This document shows, one piece after another, positions 1 through 12,380 of a DNA stretch of 64,000 bases. The notes under the pieces are model-generated. The model was not told the DNA's origin, searched no databases, and saw only the letters and a program-made list of their open reading frames with translations. The translations under genes and the position numbers were made by a program. Source of the stretch: Metallyticus violacea (Eukaryota; Arthropoda; Insecta; Mantodea; Metallyticidae); the NCBI GenBank assembly GCA_030762175.1, contig CM060841.1:13304501-13368500 (forward strand). The letters are read 5' to 3'. Each line of letters opens with the position of its first letter. Positions within the stretch are counted from its first letter, which is position 1.

Positions 1-418
1 GTTAATTACGTATAGTTGTGAAATGACTTTTACTGTAATATATTGTTTAGAAATGTTATAATAAGCTTCAGGAATAACCTTCATTATGGTACTTAAGAGA
101 AACAAGGCAAGAATTGAAAAATTATGAGGGCGAAGTTGCTATGAATTAATACATATTTCATTACAAGATTTCCGAAACGTGTGACCAGATGTACACCATT
201 AATTATGAAATAAAATTAATATTGTATGCTTGATATTATTGATAAACGTTGTGTTAGAAGAAAAGCGAGGGGAACTATCTATCGAAGGAGATGCCACTTG
301 GCACGACCTTCGCCTCGCGCAGCTTGCGTTCAACTGTGGACGCGGACAAAAAATAACTCCATATAGAATTACAGCTAATACATAAACTAATATAAGTGTG
401 TTATAATAATATAATATA
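1..418. other. Unassigned AT-rich DNA
   Basis: No ORF, RNA gene or repeat is recognised. A short GC-richer patch lies at about 260-350. The right edge is the end of the first DUF4817-type element. Confidence 0.6.
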
Positions 419-1207
419 ATAAGAGTGGCTAAAAGTGTACGGACATTTTCACAGTACGTATTTATTTAATATATTTCAATGTTGGACAGAAAAACAACAG
501 TAATGTGTAGTATGATGTTCTGTAAACAGATGTGACTCACATTCCGTTATGCTAGCGTTGCTACAACAAAATGGAGCCAAAATTGTCGTTGAACAGCGGA
601 AAGCAATTTTGAAGTGGTATTTGAAAAACGAGAATGTTATTGAAGCTCAAAGGCAATGGAGACGTGTGTACAGAACAGAACCTCCAACGAGAGTAACAAT
701 TGCACGCATTCGAGACAAATTTGAGACTCGTGGTACCGTATGCGATGTTCACAAGGGCAGATCTGGGAGACCTTGCACAGCAACCAGCCCCGCGCACTGG
801 ATCCAAAGCACTATCCTAGGCACTATCCAAGGTAATGGATAGGATGAAAAGGTCCAATTGAGTTTCCACCGCGTTCTCCGGATATAACTTTGTTGCACTT
901 CTACCTATGGGGAACCCTTAAGGATGTTGTATACCGTAGAAAACCAGCTACACTGACAGCACTTCGGCAAGCAATTGAAACGGTACGTACTGCAATCGCT
1001 GAGGACACTTTCGCAAACGTTGCTCAATCGTTCAACGTACTCAGAAGTGTATCGACGCCGATAGTGGGTATTTTGAGCAACTGTTGTAACTGTAAAAGTC
1101 TAAGATGATTAGTGTTATAATTTTCTGTTTGTGTGAGTTCAGTTTTGTTTTGTTAACACAGTTTTTTCTTTGCTTGAAGTGTGTATATATTTTTGACACC
1201 CTCTGTA
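419..1207 (+). mobile_element. Mariner/Tc1-like element with DUF4817-type transposase, copy 1, internally deleted
   Basis: A broken copy of a cut-and-paste DNA transposon. Positions 549-842 encode an N-terminal DNA-binding region (EQRKAILKWYLKNENVIEAQ, then RRVYRTEPPTRVTIARIRDK), which I recognise as the DUF4817 helix-turn-helix type found in insect mariner-like transposases. Positions 890-1108 encode the C-terminal end (FYLWGTLKDVVYRRKPATL) in another frame. The catalytic middle is deleted and frames are broken, so no active enzyme can come from this copy. The right end, gacaccctctgta, matches the inverted terminal repeat (tacagagggtgcc type) of the other copies; the left end is degenerate. 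Family ends lie at TA, as expected for mariner-type insertion. Copies at 23.2, 28.5 and 36.0 kb carry different deletions. Confidence 0.85.
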
Positions 1208-2090
1208 TATATACATTAGATTTGCTAAACTATGCATACGCTTATTACTTTTGGGTTCCTTGACCCTATGGTCCTCTAATTTGGGTAAAAAACTACAAAT
1301 ATTAATCATCTACTTACAAACAGTTTATGCTTGCTGCATTTTCCCCACTTACCTGAAACAAAAGAAATAGTATTATATTAAATATGAACGATAGTAAAAT
1401 ATCTAGAATATTACAACAAAGATGAGCTTGGTTTTGGTAACAAAATTTTTAAAAATGCACTGGAATAGAAGAGAAAGAATTATGTGTATTCAAAATGATA
1501 AAACAATAAAGAATTTTGTTATTTCATCTCCGAAGTTATTCCTTTCGCTTCTTTAAGCTCTCCCATCTCCGTTATTCTATTCCTGCTGCGTTTCATTCCA
1601 TCACAATGTACGATTACTGAACGCCATAGCAGTCTCTAGAGATGTTCCCTTGGAAATGTTTTGCGTTTGCCTCTCAGTATTCTGACAAGTGAAGGCTTAG
1701 AATGTTGCGAATGTAATGCATCGTATCTTTGGTGAAAATGTTTGCGGACGTAATACTTTGCCTTTCATCGTTTCTGCCACATTCGTAATTTTCTTTGGGC
1801 ATCCACTTTGGGAAGCTGTACATTTTCATTCTCGGGATTATATTATATTGTGTCAAATTCAAAGTGTGTTATTTGCATTATATTAATGTGGAAATTTTAA
1901 AGGTAAGCTATCATAATGGTTTTACAGAAAAAATAGCAATATTCTGGAATTCGATGAAAAGTTTGGTGTTGTGTAAACAATGTAAAGAAGGTATAAGCAA
2001 AACATTGCTTCATGTATATTGAAATTAAAAGAGAGTTTACGTTCGATGACTACACTGCCTATAAAATAGAAATCAGTTGCTTATTAAGTA
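1208..2090. other. Unassigned AT-rich DNA
   Basis: Only short open frames of 60-75 codons occur, overlapping on both strands and expected by chance at this base composition. No repeat is recognised. Confidence 0.5.
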
Positions 2091-2786
2091 AATGAGGCTG
2101 GTCTATAAAGTTTTTTTTTCTATGTCTTATATGAATTCCCCCACTTACTAGTATCCGAACAATGGTTTGAAGAACTTCCCTCTCGTTGCCATGGCAGAGC
2201 TCCAAAAATGTCTGACAACAGATGACTCGTTGCTGTTTTTGGACTGAGGAAAGAAGTCTAGGCACCATCTTGCACTAAACTTATTCATGTTTAAATGTTC
2301 ATGAATAATTCGGAGGGCTGTTGTTTTAGAAAGGCCCAACATTGCTGTTATTTCTGTAACTTTGAGCCGCCGGTCTTCCATAATTTCTCCTTCCACAAGA
2401 GCAAGCGATGTTTCGTGGAGTGAGCACCTCCAAGGGCCGACCTATACGCTCTTCATCTTCAATGCTTTCTCGACCCATTCGAAAAAATTGGCCCATTCTT
2501 TTACGCTAGAATATGAGGGGATGCTTCCCCATATACACCGCCCAATCGGTGTTTAATTTCATTTGGAGTAAGTCGTTCTTTTGTGAAGAACTTAATAACA
2601 ACTCCTCGATACTTCATTTTGAACATATTACAATCTTCTTCACATGGCTTTTTTTATACAACTATATCTGAACTGAACACAGCGGAGCGGAAGTTACAGC
2701 TGCAATTATTTACTCTACAGATAAGGTATGACACCAGATAAGGATTTTGTGAAGGCGAGGCCGGAAATTTATGGACCTATCCTCGT
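2091..2786 (-). mobile_element. Mariner relic, second family, copy A, internally deleted
   Basis: Minus-strand remains of a mariner transposase. The best block at 2148-2396 reads EDRRLKVTEITAMLGLSKTT followed by ALRIIHEHLNMNKFSARW, the N-terminal helix-turn-helix region of mariner transposases. It continues in a second frame with QKQQRVICCQTFLELCHGNE. Upstream, at about 2400-2620, a frameshifted NEIKHRLGGVYGEASP block marks the N-terminus. The outer end at 2762-2786 (cggaaatttatggacctatc, then ctcgta) and the inner end at 2092-2116 (aggctggtctataaagtttt) are inverted versions of one terminal repeat, so both ends survive. The catalytic DDD core is missing. A sister copy lies at 41118-41657. 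Confidence 0.85.
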
Positions 2787-4554
2787 ACAACGCCACGTCT
2801 AAAATCTTATTTTCAAATGGGTAGCCCTTATGTATAAATATATACACACATTTTACAGACATTCCCTCCACACTAGCCTAAGTGGAGCAAAGAACTAATA
2901 TCTCACCTGTTTCGTATTTGTAAGTTGCTGCTCTCTAGTGTAGCAATGAAGGAACCTCTACTCACCGATTCGCTACTGCAGCAAGTTTCCCTAATGATAA
3001 TACACAATATTTTGCAAATTAATAAACCGAAAATGTGTGTACATAACTCAAAGGAAATTATATATGTGTTATATATTAATGCTCAATAAAATAAATAAAA
3101 GTTACTAATTTACGCATATTCACACTGAAACTGCACTTTACACCTCAACAGTAACTGAGTATCCTTCTGTTTATTCGCAACTTATACAGGATATATTACT
3201 GAATATGTTAAAGCATAGAAATTTGTCCGATTTCAAGAAAAGATATCCAATGTAATGAAGATGTCGAAAAAAACAGTTTTCTGCTTTAATGTTTAACGAC
3301 GAATTGAAACATTTCCTTATTTGAACGAATACGCCCTTTTTGACTAGAATATCCTATCATCAATAATATGGCCTTGAACAAGGGTAGTAGCGGTTTTTCC
3401 AGTCACTGTCTGAAGGAGATGAAGGGAGTCTTCCATGCAGTTTTCGTTGCTGTGTACAATAGCCTTGAGTATGTCTGCCCTTTTCTGGGTTTTTGTAATA
3501 CTCGAATCCCAACATGTACACGATATCATTTTAAAATAGTATTTCCGAATTTTTCGTCTTAATGTGGTAATATGGAATGAATTCTTTTTATAACTAATTC
3601 TTAGTTATAAGGTTATGAGTCGTATTAGTGTGCGCGGAACCGCGTACCATATAAAAGGTTCGTAAATATTTATTTATAACTGTTTTCCCTTTATTTCTAT
3701 ATAATAAATTTTCAACTATAGCGGAAGGAGCTGTATGATTGGGACTTTAGAGAAAGGGATGGTAAAATGTTCAGTTAAGTGGTGAGAATCTATTTCAAGA
3801 ACGATTGATACATTTGTCTATAAAAAGAACCCAGAATTTAACTTATATACAAGCAGGCTTAAGGGTGAATTAGAGAACTTGGGCATTTTTAGTATTCCCC
3901 GTAATTTAATTCAATTATTGGTACCAATACCATGCTTTTGAACATAAATTTTAGAATAAGATTACAGCGCGTATTTAGCATAAATTAGAACACCCTGTAT
4001 CTGACCCTGCCTGTACATAAAGCCACTCTTCACCACTGCCTGGAACCGCAGTGACTTTTCACGCACATGGACAATTTGAGAGGATGTTCTATACAGAGAG
4101 TGGTACAGAATGAAGATATTTAGTTCATTACTTTTATTGCCTTATTATCAGAGCGTTGACAGCTATCCCCGCATTAATATTACAGTTGCATAATACCATG
4201 TCTTTTTTATGTTCTCTAATAATTAAAACACGCAGATTCTTTGTTATTTCTAATTAACCACGTTTCTAAGTACATGCATGATACGACAGTGATTTCTTTC
4301 GAAGTCTGCGTGTAGCGAAATGCGATAACAGCACATGCATAGCGTTTTCCCATTTGCATGTTACCCCAAGCAACATCAACTCACACCCTTTTTAGGTTAT
4401 CAAAACCAGTGCAGCACTTGACATGTCCTATGCAGTCTGCCTTTACATCATTAAAACTCGCAGAATTTGCAATCGCGAACATGTGGAAATAGTTCTCGAT
4501 GAAAAGGTGCCAGTACATAGGAATGCACCGGCTCGAATATTTAAAGGGGTGGGT
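2787..4554. other. Unassigned AT-rich DNA
   Basis: Short overlapping open frames only. The string acaccctgtat near 3990 resembles a mariner-type transposon end, but no partner end was found. Nothing else is recognised. Confidence 0.5.
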
Positions 4555-4830
4555 TTTTTGTGAGCAAGAATAACAGGGAGTGATATCATCCCCTTCGGCT
4601 GCCGCAACCCCTAGCCCAGGGGGGGCGGCGGCGGCAATAATAGGGGAAACAAGGGGGGTTTCCATGGCGACGGTACATGGCACGAGTGAGGGTGGAAACT
4701 TCTCGTTGAGGGGTGAAGACCAACCCCTGCGTACGAGAGGAAAAGGGGCTACTCAAGTATCCAGACAGTCGTTCCCTCTGCATATCTACGCAGCAGAATT
4801 TCAGTGCACCTGCAACAACCGTTCTTGAAT
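4555..4830. other. GC-rich island with open frames on both strands
   Basis: This block is much richer in G and C than its flanks and contains CpG, a G-run and a (GGC)n stretch at about 4620-4640. A plus-strand frame (4580-4828, 82 codons, Ala/Gly-rich) and minus-strand frames (4381-4683, 4586-4783) are open at once, which GC-rich DNA readily allows. No protein family is recognised. It could be a promoter-associated CpG island, an exon or an unrecognised repeat. Confidence 0.35.
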
Positions 4831-5893
4831 TTTGTTTCTAAGCTCTCACTGTAGCACAGAAAAATTGCACGTGCTTTGCTACAAACCGAATCAACAGCGA
4901 GAAGAATTTAAATTACCACCATTTCATAATTCCACATGTGTGCCTTACATTGTATTAGGCAAAGTATTCAGTATTTATAGATACATTTACTGTTAAAGTT
5001 ACCATTTTTTTAAAACTACTTTATGAAAATGCTAAACCCTTTTAAACGCAAAATTTTCTGCGGCAATGCAGACTTCGACATTAAATGTAATCTTATAAAG
5101 TCATAATATCAGCATTTCTAAAATATAATAAAGCAATAGAACATTCAGAAAAATTTCAAGGCGGAAAAATTTGTAGTAAATTGAAATATAGTTGAATTGT
5201 ATTTAATATGAACGGTGCTAATGCTATAACGGCACTCAAACATTAACATACATTTAATTATGAATTAAATGTCGGTATATTCCATCAGGATAATATACCA
5301 ACAATAACACCAGCAAAGAGTTTCTTGTGTTTGACATTTTGCATTCCTTGTTAATGCATTATGGAAGTTTTCTGTTTATCATTTATGTGAAAACCAGCAT
5401 CATAGAGGTCATCTGTTTGGCACACAAACACAACTTTTTAAATAAGGTGCATTCAATAACATTGAATATAAAATAGCTTCTTAGAAAATAAACAGGCAAT
5501 ATAAATGAATAATAATAAACGGCGTATAACAAAAATAACTAAATGTTTAAGAATATTACAACATATACTGAAATTCAGGATGTATATTTGATAACTATAC
5601 TCCTGCACTAAGCGAATACAGGAAATTTAAAATACTCCTATGAAAGAATCTTAATAGCCTTCAGAAATTGGCGGTAAATATTTTTTCTATGCTACAATTA
5701 TCTGAATGAAAAGCAAAATGTTTTATGTTGCACTGCATTTTCATAAGAAGCACTTTATTAAATATCAGCAGTTCGCTTTTTCCTCATTAAAAACCGCAGA
5801 TTCTTTGACTGTTATTGTAGCGTCAACCCCGCTACTGCTTGGATTAGCTCGCCACAGCCAAACGACACAGAGAAGAATACGTAGAAGGGAGCG
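4831..5893. other. Unassigned AT-rich DNA
   Basis: No gene or repeat recognised. The 73-codon frame at 5706-5927 runs into the minisatellite and looks fortuitous. Confidence 0.5.
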
Positions 5894-6154
5894 CGCCACA
5901 GCGGCGCTAGCATGTAAATACACTTAATGATACTTGTAGATGAACATACGCCACAGCGGCACTAGTATGTAAATACACTTAATGATACTTGTAGTTGAAC
6001 ATACGCCACAGCGGCACTAGTATGTAAATACACTTAATGATACTTGTAGATGAACATACGCCACAGCGGCGCTAGCATGTAAATACACTTAATGATACTT
6101 GTAGATGAACATACGCCACAGCGGCACTAGTATGTAAATACACTTAATGATACT
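5894..6154. repeat. Minisatellite, 55-bp unit, about 4.7 copies
   Basis: Units start at 5894, 5949, 6004, 6059 and 6114, an exact 55-base spacing. Each begins cgccacagcgg and ends tgaacata; the last unit stops after aatgatact. Units come in two variants: gcgctagcatg in units 1 and 4, gcactagtatg in units 2, 3 and 5. Unit 2 alone has gtagttgaac where the others have gtagatgaac. The array abuts a LINE fragment with no gap. Confidence 0.95.
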
Positions 6155-6560
6155 GCATTCTTGCGACGTGGCCGCCCCATTGCCATTTGCTTCTGGTAGC
6201 TATTTGTGCGATGTCTGTTGTCTGAGATAACTGATTTATTAATACTATAGGCATTTTGTCCTTCAATGTTATTCCCAGAATCTTGCATTGCATTTTTCTT
6301 TGGCATATTTGAATTTTATTCTTTTGTTTTGTCTGTTATTGACCATGTCTAGCCCCCATATAGTAATACAGGGTATACACAGGTTTCGAGCGTCTGGAAT
6401 CTGATTTTCTTAGTTAATGTTTGGTCTAACAATATAAACTTAAGGGCCCAAAATGCTCTCCAGGTTAATGAATTCGCTCACATTTGTGAGGACTGTTCCA
6501 TCTAGTTTTATCGGGGTTTCAGGTCCGTTTGAAATTAACTACGTCTGCACTTTATTTATT
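6155..6560 (-). mobile_element. LINE reverse-transcriptase 3' fragment (minus strand)
   Basis: Homologous along most of its length to the LINE copy at 20395-20815, from gcattcttgcgacgt to tttcaggtccg. In the other copy this stretch encodes, on the minus strand, TLETCVYPILLYGCQTWSLT, the post-RT block typical of insect LINE ORF2 proteins. This copy lacks an internal piece around 6470 that the other keeps. The end away from the minisatellite fades out near 6530-6560. Stops and deletions make it a dead fragment. Confidence 0.8.
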
Positions 6561-9140
6561 ATATAGACTCCTATTATTCCTTCTTGCATTTTATTCTTTC
6601 TTAACTGAAACATTTTACATCGTGATAAATAAATGCAATAATATTCAAGTATATTAGTCAAATATAAAATCCGAAATACGTAACTTCTAAATATTCTACT
6701 GAATCCTATGATTTTTACTAAACTTTTGATTGGTAATCGTTTTCTCCAGATCCTGCATAATACAACTCATCAATGAATAACAGAAAATAAAAAGAAAACA
6801 TTCTTTAAAATATTCTATATACTATATTTTAAAGAGAAATAGTATATCGCATCCTCTAAATGTTAAACGTGCAGATGTTTATATAGATTTTTCTATAAAA
6901 CTACCAATATATTTTAGTGCAATTTTATATGATAATAATTTGATACCTTTTGTATCTTTTTGCATTTTCTTAAGATAATCTAATCATAAATATAATATAT
7001 ATTTTGTAAATATTTAAGTTACAGACTGAAAAAATAATATCATGCAAACATTACATAATCTTTTAGTGTAAAATGTTGCTTAGAAAAAGGAATATAAATA
7101 TTTAAAAGCCTAATTTACGAAAAAATTAAATTAAAGACGAACCGTATATTCCTAGCCGATATTCAGAATTGTTTGAATCTTCATCATCAAGTGGTCTTTT
7201 TTGCTTCTGAACTCTTTAATGTTAAGCTAGCAGACCTGCTTTCTTCATCCTTTTTCCTTTAGTTTCATTGCAAAGTTTCCACATCTTTTTGCCAGGATCA
7301 ATGGTTAACTTTTATAGTATCTCACTCGACCTCACTCATTCATATCCATTTTTTGTCTGAACAGAAGAGTTAAACTCACGTATTGTCACAATTTGTATAA
7401 TTCGATATTGGTCTAGTAGCTAAATATTTCATTGTTTATAATCCTCGCACAATTTCACTGCATTTTTTTAAAAAAATATTTAGATCATTGCATAGTAATT
7501 CAACACATTTTTTCCTTTATTCCATTTGATAATTATCCCATATCTAATATTTGTGAACATATTTCTACTTGAGGAACTAGTAACATGCATAGTGCTACTT
7601 TAGGTGTCATATCTAACCCGAAAGTAACCTCAATATTTTCATTAACACTAATTTTAGCTAATGCACAATCACTAATACCTATAGCTGTTTTTTTTTCATT
7701 TTTCTTCTTCTGAATCTTCAGATGACACTCAAATACTCTTTGTGACCTAGAGACTTTGCATGTTTTTTTTTCGCTCTAATAAAACATGTACACTTCTTTT
7801 AAAACTGTCGTAAACCTATCTGTAATAAACAACAAACATGGAAAAGCGTAAGCAGTTCATAACAGATTAGCAATAGTGCAAACTTTCCCTAGAAATACAT
7901 TTTTTCTAAATTTATAATAAGATTCAATATTATATTTAAAATACTGAAGCGATACAAAAAGAGAGAGTAACTTCAATTTTACCATGACTTTTAAACATTA
8001 TTATCTACCTTTAGGAATCTTATAACAACATTTGGAAATAGTATGCTATAAAGTATAAAAATTCATAAACATTTTCTTATCCACCATGGTGTACCACCTC
8101 TTAAGGCTAGAGAGAAAACGATTTCAATGGATATACGGCAGAATATTGAGCTTTATATAACTATAAAAAGTCATAAATAATTGCAAAAAAACATGGTTTC
8201 AAGAAAGAGTTTTATCTATATTCCATTCCTCATAACTAAAGTTTTGTATGCCCAAGAACCTCAACACCTTCTCCAGCCTCGCCCTATATGTAGTCTTCCC
8301 GCAGCACAAGCGTGTAGGAGAAGTTGCCGCTATTAGTAGGCCCTATGGCCTACATTCTTTCCAGAGATGGAGAAATTTTGATCTCACAAGGAACGCAGCC
8401 ACTGCTATAGAGAAATAACTGCAAACATATTAAACCACAGAGTTTGGGTTTTAAATGTGGCCAAGAACTTATGAAGGTGCAGGATGCAGCAAAGAATTTC
8501 GTTAAAAATAACGCGAAGAACTGAAGTGTACAGTTTGAAAGATAAAGGTTTTCATACAGTTACACAGTGACTGCTGATGCAAGTTTGATCCAGGGTGGAA
8601 TATTCTACCTGCACAATTTATCTTGGGGTATGAGCCATGCAATATTTTATGCAATAATGTATTCTGAGGCCATCTGCAACATCTCTAAAGAATTTCAGGT
8701 AGGCAGTCAGCACAGTGAAGTGATTGATTCAAAATCAACTAATATAAAAATGGTAAATGAGTACTGCTCCCTAATAAACATTAGATAAAATTGTGTATTG
8801 AGAGGTGGTTCTATACATGAAAATAATCCATTTAAAGTGTAACATATCTAGATTAATTTAGTATTTGATTTTTGCACTGTGCCTGTGTCGGATGTAGATT
8901 TCGTTATATACTTACGTAAGCATAAACATAACTGTCAAACCATGGACATAAACCGCAAAACTAATTTATTAGTTCAGGATTATAAATTTTCATGTATTTT
9001 ATTAGCAACAAATGCAGGACTATTTGTTATAGTTTTGGAATGGCAAGCAAATTAAAAAGGATAAATGAAAATCATTACATGCTTTTATTAAACCGTAAAA
9101 TATATAATACACAATATAATAGCTTTTATAGAATGAAATC
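6561..9140. other. Long unassigned AT-rich stretch
   Basis: About 2.6 kb with no recognised gene or repeat. The largest plus frames are 8567-8788 (73 codons) and 8992-9180 (62 codons, running into a SINE). Neither resembles a known family. Confidence 0.5.
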
Positions 9141-9705
9141 GACACGGCTGATCGAGGTCGTTAAGGCGTACATTCGCTAGAGGGGTGTCTGTGGTTCGAA
9201 TCCCGCTAGGACCTCTCACCTGACTAACGTTTAGGTTTTCCTCATTCTTCAAAAACGGCAAATGCCGAGAAGGTACCCCTAAACTTAGGTCTGGAACGCA
9301 AAAAATCCTTTCTCAATTTATCATTGCATCTCATGTATCATCAGTGTCTAACCGCCACGGGTGGCCGAGGTCGTTAAGGCACGGACTCGTGAGCGGGAGG
9401 TCTGCGGTTCGAATCCCGCCAGGACCGTCCTCCCTGACTGGGGATTTTTCCAGGTTTTCCTCAGTCTTCATAACTGGCAAATGCCGGGTAGGTACCTAAA
9501 CTTAGGCCTGGAACGCTTCCTTCCTTAAAAAAATATCCTTTCCCAATTTATCATTTCATCTCATGTATCATCAGTATCCACCGCCTGTGGTGCCTCAGTA
9601 GTAAAAACGGACGTTAAACACTACTCAAAAAAAAAAAAAAATCAGTGTCTACCGTCTGTGCTGCCTCAGAGGGAAAATTGGTAGTCAAATGCTATCAAGA
9701 ACGAT
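9141..9705 (+). mobile_element. SINE A (tRNA-Ser-like), older copy, split by a younger SINE A
   Basis: Degenerate SINE A: tRNA-like head with ctgatcgaggtcgttaaggc (A box region) and ggttcgaatcccgc (B box), then the family body ending catgtatcatcagtgtct. It is interrupted at 9352-9640 by a second SINE A and resumes at 9652 with accgtctgtgctgcctcag, the 3' end. This copy is more diverged than the one inside it, as expected if it is older. Confidence 0.9.
9352..9640 (+). mobile_element. SINE A (tRNA-Ser-like), full length, nested
   Basis: Reference copy of the most frequent repeat here. The head is tRNA-like (tggccgaggtcgttaaggc, then ggttcgaatcccgccagg), matching the A and B boxes of an RNA polymerase III promoter and most like tRNA-Ser. 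The body holds gcaaatgccgggtaggtacc and taaacttaggcctggaacg, and the 3' end reads ccgcctgtggtgcctcagta before a poly-A tail. It is flanked by the direct repeat atcagtgtcta at 9341-9351 and 9641-9651, the target-site duplication. SINEs encode no protein and depend on a LINE for retrotransposition. Confidence 0.95.
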
Positions 9706-11239
9706 AGAACTAAAGCGTTTTACTTACTGTTTAATTTATGTATTCTGCCTTATGTGATAGTAATAATAATTTATTTTGTCTGGCAGGATTAAACTCTTAC
9801 ACTGAACCAGGTTAAAGAAGACTATCGTGAAGTAATTGAAGTGTGAATAAATATAAAGATAGAAGAGAAAAGACGAGAAAGAATATAGTAATAAAATAAT
9901 ACAGTAAGGACAAAACAAATATACAATAAACCAAAAAAGTGAAATGGCAGAGACACTGTCAGAATGGATATGAAATACTAATTAACATGAACAAAATCAA
10001 ACTGAGGGGTCTATTTCTGCTTACTAAATAGACACCTTCTGACCTGACAGTGGCTACTACGAGGGAAACTGTGTACAGAGATGTCTGATATAACGAAGTT
10101 TGTAGTGATGTTACGTCACGATAATGCTGGGAAATCAGGAGCTGAAAGCGAAAGACATGGTACTTAGGCATGAAGTTATTGATGATTTGATACAGAAGAC
10201 AGACAGAAAGTGAAGTAATTGCCTGTTCTTTAAATAACTTTAAACAAGCCAAAAAGTTATTGAGCGTATTCAGAGATATGATAATCTGTTATTAAAATGC
10301 GTTTGCAGTACTAGAGCTTAAAGATGTTGCGCCCAAACCTTTTGGAAGCGCGCTTTCAACCTAAGGTAGGCTTAAACTTCAACAAGTTAAATATTTATGT
10401 TTTCCTGAATAAATATTAATTAATTAATTAATTAATTAATTAATTAATTAATTAATTAATAAGCACACTACTGTTATATATATTGCATATTATGACATGT
10501 TTGTGCAGATATAGCAGAGTTTTTTCTCATAATTTCCATTTGAGAACATGTCACATTTGCGTAGCTGTAACATTTTCTATCTTTCCTATTTTCGCTTACA
10601 ACTTCATTACTAAAAAACAAGAGTGAAACCATGATGGCATCTGATTGAATTAGCATTTGCTGAAAATAACAGCACTCTCGAAAACAAGTTAGTTCCCAGC
10701 GCTTTCGCCTCTCACCATTGAAAAGCAAACCGCCTGGCACGTGGCTGTTTCAACTACCCTGTCTCGCTATTCAATAATTGAACGTCCCCTTGTCGTCAGC
10801 AACCCTCTTCGCACGCTGCAATCGATAGAAAGAGTAGCAGTCGGCCATGGCGTTTCACTGCGGCAGGTACTTTGGTTCAGTGACCGTGCAACCTGACCGT
10901 GAACTTCATCAATGTCAGTTGCCTATCCACGTATTCTTTCGCTGGCGTGTGTGCCGCGAAGCTTTCGTACGGTATTTGCTTTACTTGAAGGCTGCGTTAT
11001 CCTCTTGCAGCGATGAATATCTAACCGTTGTTACTTTTGTTAATTCAAAAGTCTTTAAGCGTTTTACCACAAGTAACATCACCAGACGTTTTGAGATTAC
11101 TTATAAATTCAACAGCTTCTAGCAGGAATATTTCACGAACAAAATAAAAATAAACTATTCTTAAAATTCTCTCACAAAATATCAACTTGTATAAAATATT
11201 TAAACTGATATTTATTAATAACTATCTAATCAGATAACA
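9706..11239. other. Unassigned DNA with a (TTAA)n tract
   Basis: Mostly AT-rich. A (TTAA)n microsatellite occupies about 10413-10461. From about 10740 to 11000 composition is more balanced, and a 91-codon plus frame starts MAFHCGRYFGSVTVQ at 10847. Its ATG lies in ggccatggcg and is followed by a possible splice donor (gcag/gtact) at about 10865. No family is recognised and the frame may be fortuitous. Confidence 0.4.
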
Positions 11240-11478
11240 TGAGAGTTCGTCCTGGTTGTTGGGTCTGCTGGCCTCGTAGACCCAAGGACACGGATTCACT
11301 AGGATAGTTGGATGTTTTAAGGCGTAAACATTGAGAAGGAAATAAAGTCGTTGGTTTTGTGTCATATATTTATGGAACGTAAAAGAATCAGAAACCTCTG
11401 AGAAAAAATTATCGGCCGTTTCATGCCCTGATTTGAATTGGACATTAATGACCAAAGCTGTTAAATAAAATAAACTAA
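11240..11478 (+). mobile_element. SINE B (tRNA-Arg-like), diverged
   Basis: Degenerate SINE B. The head reads cctggttgttgggtctgctg..cctcgtagacccaag, followed by the family body (ggcgtaaa, cggccgtttcatgccctga, ggacattaatgacc). The tRNA-like part is decayed and no target-site duplication was identified. Confidence 0.7.
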
Positions 11479-11589
11479 CCTAAATCTAGAAATCGTGAGT
11501 GCGGAATAGATGAAGTTCGCATACTATAATTATATTCCTAGCTATTGCCAATCGAGGAAAATAAAACAGATTTAACAAGGCGAATTGCA

Positions 11590-11632
11590 GTATTTATTAT
11601 TATTATTATTATTATTGTTATTATTTATTATT
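11590..11632. repeat. (TTA)n microsatellite
   Basis: Slightly interrupted run of tta/ttat units. Confidence 0.9.
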
Positions 11633-12164
11633 CTAGCAATATATTTTTATATTTCCAACTTTTGTCATACGTGATACGAGAGCCCATTTGCTGAAGTGGA
11701 TAATTATTTTTTTCTTTTTGCTATTTTGTGCTATGAATTTTGGTTGTTGCTATTATTGGATTCTTGCTCGCAAAATTGTGTGAAAACAAAGTTGGCGACA
11801 CTGAGAAGACAAATGTACACCCTTGTACACCCTACACCATAATCATTTTATGGTAAAAAAAATGACGATAAATTTACAGCGATATGCGACTGTGGGAAGT
11901 TAAAATTAAAAGTTTTGTGACATGTAATTGGTAAAAAAATATGATGACGCAATATAAAATGAAACAGTCATAGCAAAAGTCGCAACCGTTTTTAATTCTG
12001 TCATTGTGAAAACCATGCGAGACATTTGATAGAGTTATTTTGCGAAGAGAATAATAAATAAAGTAAATAAAATTCATACAGTGAAAAAAATTTGCAATAT
12101 CAGCACCTTGTTCAGGCGAACTTGTGGGCATTCCTCCTTGGCATGGCGGTTTTGTAGCGGACTT

Positions 12165-12380
12165 CTGAGGACGGGACGCCGTAGGGAGATAATGGTGAGA
12201 TATGGTTATGGTGCGTTTCAGGAGTTCCTTACACCAATGGGCATCTAAACTAACTAGACAATTGCCTCTATAAGGATCATCCTATTGAAAGAAAAATCCC
12301 CATGGCAGTAGGTCTGAGAATCGAACCAGGGCTCCAGGAACAGGAGTCAAGAACGCTAATCACTACAGCAAGGAGCTGGT
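12165..12380 (-). mobile_element. tRNA-derived SINE E (minus strand)
   Basis: On the minus strand the element starts ccagctccttgctgtagtga with ttagcg (A-box-like) and has ggttcgattctcagacctac (B box) about 40 bases on, then a body ending near ggcgtcccgtcc. The layout is that of a tRNA-headed SINE. Only this copy was noticed, so the boundaries are approximate. Confidence 0.55.

Noticed and set aside
3344..3562. Overlapping 61- and 64-codon frames on opposite strands
   Set aside because: They are too short to stand out from chance and no motif is recognised.
5894..6154. CRISPR array
   Set aside because: Units are contiguous 55-bp tandem repeats with no unique spacers, and the genome is eukaryotic.
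9352..9425. Functional tRNA-Ser gene
   Set aside because: The tRNA-like part is always followed by the same SINE body and tail and occurs many times. It is the SINE head.
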